Assembly: GCA_032622095.1 (NCBI GenBank) | Contig: CP136066.1 | Span: forward strand, 41,429,835 to 41,493,834 | DNA length: 64,000 bases | From: Siphonodentalium dalli | Lineage: Eukaryota > Mollusca > Scaphopoda > Gadilida > Siphonodentaliidae | Reading direction: 5' to 3' | Shown here: piece after piece, positions 45,358 through 57,325 of the stretch | Layout: each line of letters begins with the position of its first letter | How positions within the stretch are numbered: the first letter of the stretch is position 1 | Program-made: the position numbers and the translations under genes | The notes under the pieces: generated by a model | What the model saw: only the letters and a program-made list of their open reading frames with translations | Database searches by the model: none | Told to the model about the DNA's origin: nothing

Positions 45358-45819
45358 TTTCCCCACTGAACGGATGTTGTTGTCTTGTTTTGTATTGAAT
45401 GTATGTTGTGTTAAACATCTCTCTCTTTCACTCTCTCTCTCTTTCTCTCTCTCAGCCTGACCCTAATTAACTCCCGTATTACAATGTTATACCCATATCT
45501 CAATCCTAAACATGTAAATACATTTCAATCATACAAAACTATATATCCCGTCTGCTTTACCTCAAGTGATATATCTGTCACTTAAGGTAACATTTGTTCC
45601 ACGAGGAGAGGACTTTTGCATTTTGCTTGTTGTCAAATCCTCTTCCTAAATCTATATATCTACATGTGTATTGTGCTTGTGTGATATGTTTCATTTTTTA
45701 ATTAAATATTGTTTACACCAAGTGTCAGGTGAAAACGACACATCACTCACATGCTGGGCAAGTCCATGGACGTGGTCGCCATTAAACTCCACCTCGCATC
45801 TGAAAAGGCTAAAACAGCC

Positions 45820-46095
45820 CATTGTAAGTGTCTAATGATTGACACACCCAGTGCCGCCCCAATATGTCACAAAGTACAGACCCTTCTCAATGTAAGTGTC
45901 CAATGACAGACCCACCCAGTGCCGCCCCAATATGTCACAAAGTACAGACCCTTCTCAATGTAAGTGTCCAATGACAGACACACCCAGTGCCGCCCCAATA
46001 TGTCACAAAGTACAGACCCTTCTCAATTTAAGTGTCCAATGACAGACCCACCCAGTGCCGCCCCAATATGTCACAAAGTACAGACTCTTCTCAAT
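45820..46095 (+). repeat. Four ~68-bp tandem units
   Basis: Units include GTAAGTGTCCAATGACAGAC, CACCCAGTGCCGCCCC and CACAAAGTACAGACCC. The copies are nearly identical, so this is young. No frame or function is evident. Confidence 0.9.
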
Positions 46096-46734
46096 GCCCT
46101 TGATGCACCTGTGTAACGTAACGCATGTATATACCTGTAAACCATCGTCCATCACTACAGGACATACCCGAACATTTGCCCTATTAAACGACATGGTCGT
46201 TTCAGCATGACAAGAATCCTGTTCCTGGCCGTCTTATTGGAAAGATTCACCCAAGCATTTATCACACACCATAATAATGTGTTCATAAAGATTCAAACCA
46301 TTGCACCAACCAGGTCAAGATGGGGGTGACCTTTGTCATTCCCATATGCACGAAGCCAAGGCCATTCAGACCGATCATTAAAACACCATAGCTATTTTTC
46401 TCGAATACAACCCCTAAACCACACGAATTTCCAAAGACCCAGAAATATAGTCCCCTTTGTCGGATATGCTTTCAGCTTCCTTTTCGGGATCATATCCAAG
46501 TTTGATTTACGCAATATTAGAACCAAAATGCAATCCTTGTCACGCAATCACCACGCAATCGTTCACGCAGTTGAATGAGGGCTTACTATTCTAACATAAC
46601 ATAAAATACATAACTTAAAGTTCTCGGAAGTAAGTCGCAATGACATTTTTCCGAAAATAGCTATATATAAATATTGCTTGTGCTTTGCATGCAGTTTGTG
46701 CCAAATCCAAATTCTAATCACCGCAGTCGTAACG

Positions 46735-47612
46735 AAAATGCCAACATTGTGTGCAACCAGTCGTTCCTTGACTATTGATAAACCATCAGCGTCGACTACA
46801 AATTGGGAGAGGTTGTTCCACTGCAATAGAACTCACTGTGAGAAGAAATGAAATCGCATGTCCTTGGATCATTTGGAGTTTTAGAGTTTAAAGGAATGAC
46901 CCCTTGTCCTCTTTTCGATTGTTTTTCTCGAAACAATTCCTTAATTTCTACCTTGTATTTTCCAAGTACCAGCTTGTATGACTCTATCAAATCGCATCGG
47001 ATCCTATGATATTTCATGGCCATAAGTTGCAGTATTAGTAACCTACACTGCAAACAAAATCCGTGTCACAACGATCGTAAGTGTCACAGGGCGACCTATT
47101 TGCCACATATTTTACCACAATGTTTGTTAATGTGTCAGATAACACGGCTGTATTTCTCATATTGGCTCAGATGTGTCAACTGTAAAGCTCGCTAGTGTGT
47201 CACATCGCTCGATTCCGTGTCATCTGACCCATTCCAATTATTTCGAAGAACCACATCTTGATTTTGTGATACAGAGAGAACATATATATTTTATTATGGA
47301 AATGCACAACTGTTCCAATTAAATATGTTTTGCAGGTGCGTGAACCAGATAATCCAATGGGAATTTCCCTTGAGTTACAAATAACTTTTTTTTTTCATAG
47401 AATACCAGGACCTATAAATCTTTAAATGGTAAATCCCTATTTTCGGTATTAGCTTTGTCGCACTTCTCTTGATGCTTTCTATTGTCTTTGAGAGTTTAAT
47501 TAAGTTTCCCACTCCATTGCCATACTCGAGAATAGGTTTGATTAGTGCTCTAATCAGTGAAATTTCAACGTCTTTCTCTGTATAATATACAAATGACCTC
47601 TTTATTGTATAC
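46735..47612 (-). pseudogene. LINE reverse-transcriptase C-terminal relic, interrupted
   Basis: The minus strand from 47612 reads RSFVYYTEKDVEISLIRALI, then KPILEYGNGVGN and IESIKRSATKLI, the post-catalytic region of CR1/Jockey-type ORF2. After a ~350-bp interruption (47054-47405) it resumes with YHRIRCDLIESYKLVLG, the family's YRR.RGDLIE.YK. The frame shifts near 46800 and ends soon after. The interrupting piece is unrecognised. Confidence 0.75.
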
Positions 47613-48045
47613 TAGCTGATGTGTCCGACTTCATCCGGGCTATTTAGCGAACAACGTTGAAAAGTAATAGGAGAAAGAAAAAAACTATTGTTCGATTGGT
47701 CCAGAAACATGCCTATATAAGTGTATATGAGCGATGTCAAAGTCAAGGACACGGTCGCATGTAAAATTGGACCCGCCCATATTGTTCCCGGGATCAAAAC
47801 AGGCCTACATACCAAATTTGAGTCGGATCGGTCGAGGTCCAGAAACATGCCTATATGAGCGAGGTCAAGATCGATGACACGGCCGTATGTGAATTTGGAC
47901 CTGCCCATATTGTTCTCAGAATCAAAGTAGGCATACATACCAAATTTGAGTCGGATCGGTAAAGTAGATTTCGAGTCTATAACACGCATGCAGACATACA
48001 CACACATACACACAGACAGATGTTCCAAAATATTTGCTTTAGAGA
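47613..48045 (+). repeat. RTE/SINE-like repeat with internal duplication
   Basis: Begins CTAGCTGATGTGTCCGACTT then CATCCGGGCTATTTAGCG. It contains two ~135-bp units each with GGTCCAGAAACATGCC and ACCAAATTTGAGTCGGATCG, and ends in ACACACATACACACAGACAG. A diverged relative lies at 58848-59592. The 'accaaatttgagtcgatcgg' motif followed by a CA-rich tail is widespread in RTE-type repeats. Confidence 0.6.
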
Positions 48046-48240
48046 CTGCTTCGTCATATATTATGAATGTCCCACGCACCCACATATCGGAAAACTGGCA
48101 TATTATGAATGAAATGCTACGAATGCTCAATCACTTCAATACCAAATTGCTATTTTTGACCATTGACATTCACAGTCGTATCTTTCATATTGGACAAACT
48201 GGCAACGAAATGTGCCAAATAATCACTCTCGGTGCAGCAT

Positions 48241-48492
48241 CAAGCCTTGAAATAGGGTGTCTGTCATTTGCAGAATGAGGTTCCCAGAGGGTGAATTTAG
48301 TGATGCTACCCAGCATAGCGGGCTAGCATCTCCAAATTCACCCCTGGGAACCTCATTCTGCTGAGGTGTAAGCAGAATGGGGTCCCCAGAGGGTAAATTT
48401 TGTGATGCTAGCCCGCTATGCGGGGTAGCATCACTAAATTCACACTCTGGGGACCTCATTCTGCAAATGACAGACACCATATTTCAAGGCTT
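48241..48492. mobile_element. 252-bp foldback of two back-to-back hairpins, 9-bp TSD
   Basis: Outer arms AAGCCTTGAAATA.GGTGT and complement enclose two ~92-bp hairpins joined by TGAGGTGTAA. Each hairpin runs GCAGAATG.GGT.CCCAGAGG to CCTCATTCTGC, with a GATGCTA ... TAGCATC centre. GTGCAGCAT is directly repeated at 48232-48240 and 48493-48501. A 9-bp duplication fits Mutator-like elements. Confidence 0.8.
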
Positions 48493-49689
48493 GTGCAGCA
48501 TACATTGAGCAGTTGCGACTTCGACGTGATATGATCGCCCTCGGTAAACTCTCCCCAGTTTAATAACTCCCAGGAATTTGCAAACGTTACTCCTCAATAT
48601 TCAAAAGCCATTTTCCGCCTGATGTGCAACTCCCAAAATGACCCCATGTCATAAATGTGGTCAATAATTATCCCGACCACACTCATTCAGTGGTTGAGCA
48701 CAGACTAGGTTTTCATATCCTGATACATAATTATCATTTGAATGGGGGTAACAAAAATTATGCCACTTGATTTTATACCAGCAAAATGCAACTGTGGTGG
48801 AAAAATGATTTTCGGACCCGTGTTTTATAGGTAACCAATAAGTGGTAAGTGGGTGTCTGACCAGCTAACACATCATGTAGGGTTTGCGAAAATCACACCT
48901 AGCATCCCGGGATGACAGTAAAAATTCATACTGAAATTCTGGCTGATGGCTCGAAAGCTTTTTGACATGTCAAATTAGGAAAAGATGAAAGAAAAATGGC
49001 CTGAAATTAATTAGTCATATAACATTTTATCACAAAGTGAAGTTGGTACTATATGTATGGATGACAAGAGAAGGAATAGGGAATGTGCAAAGCATATGCA
49101 AATAGGGGGGAAATAATGTAAAAGTGACATAATGTTGTGCAGATACATGATTCCTCGTTCACTTGTCATAAATTTAAGGTTGAGAGTAGTGACCCGGAGT
49201 GGTTTTACAAAATTTGGAAAACAATTTCGAACGTATATATGCACCAAAATATCTCAATTAATAAAACCCAAAAGTTAAAATTTTAAATTTATAAATAAAA
49301 TCACCAAAGAAGGGAAATAGACAAAGCCAATAAAATCTTCATCAGTTGCCAGTTGCTAACATGTGCCGTACTAAACGTATGAATGCCAACTTTTCGACCT
49401 TTACGTTCACGATTTCGGGCCCGTGATACACAATGTTTTTATTTCTCGAGAATAACTACCTATGCTGTCTGGAAGAATTTCAAAGTATCATCACTGGGAT
49501 ATATACAAAATACCTTTATTCAAGCAAATCGCTACTACTTGATATTGGTGGGGTCAATGTCACTTAAAATGATATTTAGACATGCTCTAAATATGCACAA
49601 GGTCACAACCAACCTTCTCTCGATACACTGGACCGAAATTTACTTTTGCCATATAATTTGCCAAATGAAAATATTTTTGCCAAATTATT

Positions 49690-50555
49690 TTAGCAATTGC
49701 CAAATGCTATCGCCGAAAGTATAATTTTCTGCATCCTTGAGTATTATGTTTCGAAACTCGCTGTTTGAATAACTTTTGATATCGTTAGAAAAGCAGTTAG
49801 TTAATAATTAATCATACTCGCATCTCCATTGTGAATTATCACACAACAATAAGCCGATCACCGAACAATACATTGGTAGAAGAGTTTCTCCATCAGAAGG
49901 GCACATCACAGGAGGATTAGTAATCCCTCAACCATCAGTACTAATGCTATGAGATTAACTGCATCTTAACCCTTTACCCAACAAACCGGCCAAAACCGAC
50001 CAAATAAAGCTTCAACAGCCTAAAATATCTTCGGTCTGTCTCAATAGAACCATACACATATGGATATCATTGGAACCGGCTCCTTGGCCACATTGTGATA
50101 GTTACAGTTATGCCCTGTGCCAATGCATTCTCTTATATATGCGAGTCGACCATAGGTCGCCTCGCATATATAAGAGAATGCATTGGCCTAAAAAAAATCT
50201 TTTTTTAACACTTTTTACCATTTTTTCTTACATTCTTTAACAATTTTATAATTTTTAATGTGTTAAGCCAATGCATTCTCTTATATATGCGAGGCGACCT
50301 ATGGTCGACTCGCATATATAAGAGAATGCATTGGCACAGGGCCCTTCTGTTGGGTAAAGGGTTAATAGAGAAGTAAACTTTCCCTAAACCTTATAAAACA
50401 CCACTAATATAAATATGTTGTAAGAGTTTCCTAAAAGTAATGGTATTGATTGACCATTTTTTTTCACAAATTGCTTGAGGAATTAAAAAGTGACTTTTGC
50501 CAAATGTGAATTATTTTTGCCATTGGAAAATTTGGAAAGTGGCAGCGCGAACCCT
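49690..50555 (+). repeat. ~500-bp dispersed repeat, copy split by a TTAA element
   Basis: Second copy of 43940-44445, interrupted at 49966-50365 by a piggyBac-like MITE. It continues to the same GCCATTGGAAAATTTGG then AAAGTGGCAGCGCGAACCC end. Confidence 0.8.
49966..50365. mobile_element. piggyBac-like MITE with two hairpin modules
   Basis: TTAA|CCCTTTACCCAACA to TGTTGGGTAAAGGG|TTAA, 400 bp including both TTAA. Hairpins lie at about 50117-50188 and 50270-50336. It is the sister of 35891-36288. Its insertion into a repeat with an empty copy at 44.2 kb fixes its ends exactly. Confidence 0.9.
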
Positions 50556-50660
50556 GGATACACATGCCACATGAAACGTGCCACATAGCACTCGTATACT
50601 CTATTCTAAGAATTTACCCCTATACTGAGAATACGTCACCTTGACATGCTATATACTCAC

Positions 50661-50796
50661 CCATATATGAGCAATTACTTGCAAATTTCCGCATCCCCTC
50701 TCCATCCCTGTGATCCAAACCATAGGTAAGAGAGTGATTCAGCCAGTATGCGTACAGAATTATCGCATCGTGCAAATACGGTACGTATTTACCGCC
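50661..50796 (-). CDS. Receptor guanylate cyclase, extracellular exon (1st of 12 seen)
   Basis: This exon encodes 45 codons of the extracellular ligand-binding domain, including KYVPYLHDAIILYAYWLN, the family's conserved pattern before the membrane-proximal half of the receptor ectodomain. The 3' splice site is TTCTATTTCAG and the donor is ATGG|GTGAGT. It starts in phase 0 and ends after one base of a codon, matching the next exon at 42.4 kb, where the joined codon gives Gly. It contains N-H-S and N-C-S glycosylation sequons. No upstream exon could be recognised between here and 64.0 kb, so the signal peptide and N-terminal ectodomain are missing from view. Membership in the receptor guanylate cyclase family is secure; the ligand is unknown. 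Confidence 0.88.
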
Positions 50797-51917
50797 CTGA
50801 AATAGAACATACACGTGACAGAAGTCAGTCAATGGGCGTACAGTACCATCGCACCATGAATTCACGATTCGTATTTCTTTACCCGAAATAGACTGACACG
50901 TCGTGACTGCAGGTAGCCAATATTCGTAGATTATTATGCATCATGCACATACCATGGCCACCTGGTTCGCATGGTCGCGTTAGATATAAAAATATATATA
51001 TGATCCGGCCCAATTTATATAATAAACGGACATGGCTCATTCGAGCTTCCAAATTTCGTCTACATAATTTGGAAGGATGTATAAGATACAATTAGGTTGA
51101 CAAATACACGATATATTGATATACCGGCTTCATATGCTCTGATAAATACCTGCCATGGTCCCAGCTATTTTCCAGCTGTTTTAAATTTTTAGCTCAGAAG
51201 TGAAACAAATGCTCTTGGTGTCTACCATATCAGAAATAGACCAATACGGAACGCTATTCGATTATCCATGTTGTGAACATGGCTGTTTTTTGTTTGAGAC
51301 CCAAACATCGTGTTCAAAGTTTTGTTTTTATGACTTTAATGCGTCTTTCTTGGAGAGGGCTTGGGGAATTTAGGTTACTAAACTTTAAAAACACTTCTTC
51401 AAATATCACCGTTATTTGGGATCGCTTCTCGGCCTTTTGGCTAAGATCAAAGTGTAGTATTCCCAATTCAACGTTGTAATATGCAACTCGAACTACCATT
51501 GCAAATGAGTCGATCCATAGTCGGAGATCACGTTGTTATTCAGACTGGCATGTTTACAGGCAATTATTGTATGGGCACATGTATATGCATACAGGTTATT
51601 GATCATATCGAGACGACTGCGCAGTGCTCAGGAAAACCCGTCTGAGTAAAAACCCCGTTATTTTCTTGGGGAAAACAAGGCGGAAACCTGTTTTCCGAAA
51701 ACCCGTTCTTACGCAGCAACAATGTTCGGAAATTCTCTTCGGGTTGTTTACATTGGTGTAGATCTGTATACAGTTCTACATGCACACAAGTGCAAACTGG
51801 TTGATAGAGAAATGCACTCATAAAGAAAACGGTATTCGTTTGTGTGAGCAAAAATATTGTCCGTTATAAGTCACAGTCAACGCCGAGGCATTGCGACAGG
51901 CAAATCTGATTTGATTA
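50797..51917. other. Sequence upstream of the first cyclase exon
   Basis: Apart from the U2 fragment no feature is recognised. Two short minus-strand ORFs (50879-51091, 51603-51851) lack splice support and family resemblance, and I could not place a further ectodomain exon here. Confidence 0.5.
51421..51460 (+). ncRNA. U2 snRNA fragment, first 40 nt (pseudogene)
   Basis: ATCGCTTCTCGGCCTTTTGG followed by CTAAGATCAAAGTGTAGTAT is the conserved 5' end of U2 snRNA without a mismatch that I can see. It includes stem-loop I and the branch-site-pairing GTAGTA. The match stops abruptly at position 40. There is no Sm site or 3' stem-loops, so it cannot be a functional U2. TTGGG before it and CCCAA after it are inverted, perhaps by chance. 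It lies ~600 bp upstream of the 50.7-kb cyclase exon, on the other strand. Confidence 0.85.
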
Positions 51918-53536
51918 GGCCCGTTCCAAACGACGGATTTTTGTCGACTCGAATCTAATACCAGACCCACAATTGTATTTAATGCGTCAAAAATGCGACG
52001 TTTGAAACAATTAGATCCGTGTCAGACGCATCACAGACGAACCACCGTCCAATTCAGACGAATCTTCGTCGGTGATGCGTCTGAAATCCGTCTTGGTTTC
52101 AAACGACGGATTTTTTACGACTCGAATCTAAAACATGTGACGAGAAGAGCCGAAAGTTGCCGAAGAACGAATGCAAATGATATGATAATGATATGATAAT
52201 GATATGATAATGAAATAATAATGAGGTGGCTCCCCTTATCTGAGGAAATACCCACATGACGTCATTTGCCGCGCGCTCTCTTTGTCATAAAGAAAGATAT
52301 ATCTATAAGCATTGCTTAGGTAACATTGTGCAAATTGTAATTATTTTGGTAGTTTGATTCCTCAACGAACATGGCATGTCATGTTACTGACTCACATCTT
52401 ATAATGGATATAGTATCAATGTTTTAGAATAATCCTTATATACCGATATAAGGGGTAGGGGTTGTAGCAACTGATTTATAATAATTCATATAGACCGATA
52501 TTCCTTATTGTAAGAAATAGGGGTGGTAGTCTCTGATGTATAATAATTAATATTTACCGGTATTACTTATTATAAGGGGCAGAGGTGGTACTACTGATTT
52601 ATAATCATTCATATATACCGATATTACTTATTATGGTGGGTAAATGGGTGGTAACCTCTTATTTATAATAATTCATATATTCAGGTATTACTTGTTATAA
52701 GGGGCAGAGTGGTAGCCTATGATTTATAATAATTTATATATACCGGTATTCCTTATTATAAGGGGTAGGGGTGGTAGCCTCAGATTTATAATAATTCATA
52801 TAAACCGGTATTACGTATTATGAGGGGTAGGGATGGTAGCCTATGATTTATAATAATTCATAGATACCGGTATTCCTTATTATAAAGGATATATAGGTGG
52901 TAGCCTATGATTTATAATATATAATTAATATATTCCGGTATTCCTCATTATAAGGGGTAGGGGTGGTACCACTGATCCTATTTATAATAATTCATATATA
53001 CCGGCATTACTTATTATGAGGGGTATAGGGGTGGTAACCACTTATTTAAAATAATTCATATATTTCGGTGTTCCTTATTATAAGGGTAGGGGTGGTAGTT
53101 TCTGATTTATAATAATTCTTGTATACCTGCATTTACATGCATGGTATACACATATATGGCAATTGGTTGCACGATCTAACATTTATTTGTAGCGCCTATT
53201 ATATTATATTATATTATATAACTATATGTACTATATACATCCTCATATACATATGCACATATATTCGCGCTGCAATCGCGCATATATTTATACATAATTT
53301 ATACTGTATTTTAGTATATATATGTATAACATACCGGTATATATAGGCCTCTATATCTATGCGTGACCATTTTGTGAAGGTAACATGGAGTGCACCTTTA
53401 AATAAATCGACCGATGTATTAGATTCGACGCGACAAAGATGCGTCCGTCTGAAACAAAATTGACCGCAGACGCATCACCGACGGATTTAATGCAATTAGA
53501 TTCGAGTCGACAAAAATCCGTCGTTTGGAACGGGCC
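51918..53536. mobile_element. 1.6-kb GGCCCGTTCC element, TTA target (Harbinger-like)
   Basis: Terminal repeats GGCCCGTTCCAAACGACGGA / complement, extending through TTTTTGTCGACTCGAATCTA, flanked by TTA on both sides. A 3-bp TWA target suggests PIF/Harbinger. The interior is mostly ~68-bp units with TTTATAATAATTCATATA, CCGGTATT.CTTATTATAAG and GGGTAGGGGTGGTAG (52440-53130). No transposase, so it is non-autonomous. Confidence 0.8.
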
Positions 53537-54105
53537 TTAGTTGTTACTCAGGCTTGGCGAATGTGCTTAAGGCCCGTTCCAAACGACGGATTTTTGTCGA
53601 CTCGAATCTAATACCAGACCCACAATTGTATTAAATGCGTCTAAAATGCGACGTTTGAAACAATTAGATCCGTGTCAGACGCACCACAGACGAATCTCCG
53701 TCCAATTCAGACGAATCTTCGTCGGTGATGCGTCTGAAATCCGTCTTGGTTTCAAACGACGGATTTTTGTCGACTCGAATCTAATACATGTGACGAGAAG
53801 AGCCGAAAGTTTCCGAATAACGAATGCAAATTCTATGATAATGATATGATAATGGTATAATAATGAGGGAGTTCCCCTTATCTGCGGAAATACCCACATG
53901 ACGTCATTTGTCGCACGCTCTCTTTGTTATAAAGAAAGATATATCTATAAGAATTGCTTAGGTAACATTGTGAAAATTTTAATTATTATGGCAGTTTGAT
54001 TTCTCAACGAACATGACATGTCACTGACTCACATATTATAATGGATATATTATCAATGATTTATAATAATTCATATATACCGGTATAAGGGATGTGGGTT
54101 GTAGC

Positions 54106-55532
54106 GGTTGGGTTCTCTATTCCGAAGGTTCATTATTCCGAAGGTTCGCTATTCCGAAGTTCATTATTCCGAAGGTTCCCCATTCCGAAGGTTCATTATT
54201 CCGAAGGTTCCCCATTCCGAAGGTTTTCTATTCTGGGCGTATTTAACCAGAAATGAATCAAAATGTGCACCCCACCACAAAAACCACACGAGGAATGAAA
54301 AATACGATTACGCTAGTATTCATATAGAGTACATTTATACATCCACTTCTAATTCCCAAATTGTCCTAGATATCGGTTATTAATAGCAAGAAAAGAGTAT
54401 CAGTTTATCGTTCATTATGGAAAGTTAAAAACACGATGACTGAAATAAACTACATGTAAGAGATATAGTTTTTCCGAACTGGCAATCTGTATTTGAAAAA
54501 AAAAACATCAACATTCAAGGCCCACTTAATTAATCATATAAAATATATGCCACTATATATACCATTTGAAATATGAAGCTCTCCAACACTGTATTATCAG
54601 CTTATCCGGTGTAATATAAACTGTGAACATGTTGTTTTTGTCGAGTTAACGCAGGGTTACCGACTTGTTTTTGTGCTTAAGGTTCATCTGGTTTTGTTGC
54701 GCAAAGTAAAGTGTATTATTTTCAATGGAGGGGGGTAACTCTATATTTTAAAGATAATGTTATTCCCCTTCAATTGAAAATACATTAGGTTGAATTCTGT
54801 TGCATTCTGAGAGCCATGACATATAACGGGGGAATCTTTTTATGATTTAAGATGTTTTCTATTTCTCTAAGGGCATCTACTGATACAGACGTTTGGAATG
54901 GTGATGAACTATATATAGTGTTTTAATCATATTTTATGGCACAGATTGTGTTTAAAATCTGACATCAAGGCACTATAAAAAATAGCCGATGACTCGAAAA
55001 TTAAGTGGGCCTTACAATTCAATACAAATTCACAATTGCAGTTAGGTTCAACTAATACCCGTCTATTCAACGACATTCTGCTTCGCAGTATTCATTAAGA
55101 GTTATAGTCCCGCTGTTTTAATCCCGCCTTTAGCTGGCGTATTGTTGCCTGTAAGATTATTGAGATATAACGCCATACGCGATGACATTAAATCGCATGG
55201 AAAGAGCAATTATGTGGGCTGCCTGACGTGAATATGTATTGGAAAATAACGTCATACGTAATGACATTAAATCTCAAGAAAACCCGCGAAAAAATAAAAA
55301 AAATAACATTTATTGTTTCAATGTTTTAAGTTATTTCCTTCATAAAAAAGAGTCTTCGTGATAAAGAACCCTCTCAATACTTGAATATAGAATTAACCTT
55401 TAAAAAAAAAACTCTTCGGAATAGCGAACCTTCGGAATAGAGAACCTTCGGAATAGCGAACCTTCGGAGTAGTGAACCTTCGGAATAGTGAACCTTCGGA
55501 ATAGCGAACCTTCGGAATAGAGACATGTTCCC
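54106..55532. mobile_element. 1.4-kb nested element with CCTTCGGAATAG subterminal arrays
   Basis: Flanked by an exact 8-bp repeat GTTGTAGC (54098-54105 and 55533-55540). The left end has seven or more ATTCCGAAGGTTC units and the right end the complementary CCTTCGGAATAGCGAA units. Terminal bases after the target are GGTTGGGTTCTC and complement of GAGACATGTTCCC, similar but not identical. No transposase is visible. An 8-bp target fits hAT, P or Zisupton-type elements; I cannot choose. Confidence 0.75.
54517..55013. mobile_element. ~0.5-kb inner inverted-repeat element, AAGGCCCACTTAA ends
   Basis: AAGGCCCACTTAATTAA near 54517 and TTAAGTGGGCCTT at 55001-55013 form short terminal inverted repeats within the 1.4-kb nested element. 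No clear target duplication was seen. The interior is non-coding. Confidence 0.5.
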
Positions 55533-56868
55533 GTTGTAGCAACTGATTTATAATAATTCATATAGACCGATATTCCTTATTGTAAGGGATAGGGGTGGTA
55601 GTCTCTGATGTATAATAATTAATATATACCGGTATTACTTATTATAAGGGGTATGGGTGGTACCACTGATTCTGAGGGGTATATGGGTGGTAACCTCTTA
55701 TTTATAATAATTCATATATTCCGGTATTACTTATTATAAGGGGCAGAGTGGTAGCCTATGATTTATAATAATTCATATAAACCGGTATTACTTATTATGA
55801 GGGGTATGGATAGTAGCCTATCAATTATAATAATTCATATACACCGGTATTCCTTATTATAAAGGATATAGGGTGGTAGCCTATGATTTATAATAATTAA
55901 TATATTCCGGTAATCCTTATTATAAGTGGTAGGGGTGGTAGTCTCTGATTTATAATAATTCTTGTATACCGGTATTGGTTGAACGATATAACATTTATTT
56001 GTAGCGCCTATTATAGTATATTATATACCTGCATGTACTATAATATACATCCTCATAAACATGAGCACATATATTCGCGCTGCAGTCGCGCATATATATA
56101 TACATAATTTATACTGTATTTTAGTATATATATGTATAACATATACCGGTATATATAGGCCTCTATATCTACGCGTGACCAATTTTTGATGGTAACCGGG
56201 AATCCACCTTTAAATAAATCGACCGATGTATTAGATTCGACGCGACAAAGATGCGTCCGTCTGTAACAAAATCGACCGCAGACGCATCACCGACGGATTT
56301 AATACAGTTAGATTCGAGTCGACAAAAATCCGTCGTTTGGAACGGGCCTAATCTGTCTTTAATTGTCATTTCAACCAATGTTTTACACAACGTGTACGCG
56401 AGAACATGTGTGCTGTGTGCGGGTGTGGTACGACTTCCAATATTTCGTCCTGGATATCTCATTCAAAATCAGTTACTGAATTGATGGGATTGCCTCCATT
56501 TCATTGGATAGTGGCGAAACGTGATTGCATTGGTGTATGCCTTAACAGATCACTTCACAGATCAGATGTCAATGACGTGTTGACAAGTTTCCCACGCGTT
56601 GTCAAACTCAACTATTGTTGGAAAGCTGAATAAAGGCGATATATTCATAACAGCGCAATATAGGACACATCGTCATCGAATTTTGTATCAGTCCACGATA
56701 TTCGTGACTGACTATTCTGTCACATCTTGTTGTATTTATAACTATATCTAAATACTACGATTCTCACAAACATTTTTTACGCCAGGAATGCTTTCCATAT
56801 ATTTGGAAATGGTTTATAACGTCGTGTTGGGAATGCCGTGTCGTGCTGTGTCGTGTAGAAATGAAATT

Positions 56869-57325
56869 TGTGACCCGCCATATCAAATCCAGTCGTAAGT
56901 CGGGATCTGTTTACCCTGTGCCAATGCATTCTCTTATATATGCGAGTCGACCATAGGTCGCCTCGCATATATAAGAGAATGCATTGGCCTAACAATTTTT
57001 TTTTTTTTTTTTTAAATAAATGTTTCTGACAATTTTTAGGACATAAAATGAAAAACATCCATTACCCTGCAGGGAGCCCCACACATATATAGAAGTATAT
57101 AATAGAGTGTCGTCTGCTCATGTTTGTCTGGGGCTCTGTATGGGTGAAATTATAAAATTGTTAAAGAATACAAGAAACAATTATTAAAATTGTAATAAAT
57201 TGTTAGGCCAATGCATTCTCTTAGATATGCGAGGCGACCTATGGTCGACTCGCATATATAAGAGAATGCATTGGCACACGGTAAAAAAATCCCGTCTTAC
57301 GATTGGATTTGATATGGTGGACACA
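56869..57325. mobile_element. 457-bp TGTGACCC paired-hairpin element
   Basis: TGTGACCCGCCATATC at the left with AAATCCAGTCGTAAGTCGGG; a more diverged right end GATTTGATATGGTGGACACA. Hairpins at about 56918-56990 and 57204-57276 flank the GGGAGCCCCACACATA centre. It is oriented as the 27.5-kb copy. Confidence 0.85.

Larger units (their letters stand above)
53571..56348. mobile_element. GGCCCGTTCC element, TAA target, with nested insertion
   Basis: A sister of 51918-53536, starting only 35 bp after it, in the same orientation and flanked by TAA on both sides. The internal ~68-bp units are at 55541-55980. Without the 1427-bp insertion at 54106-55532 its length would be about 1.34 kb. Confidence 0.8.
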
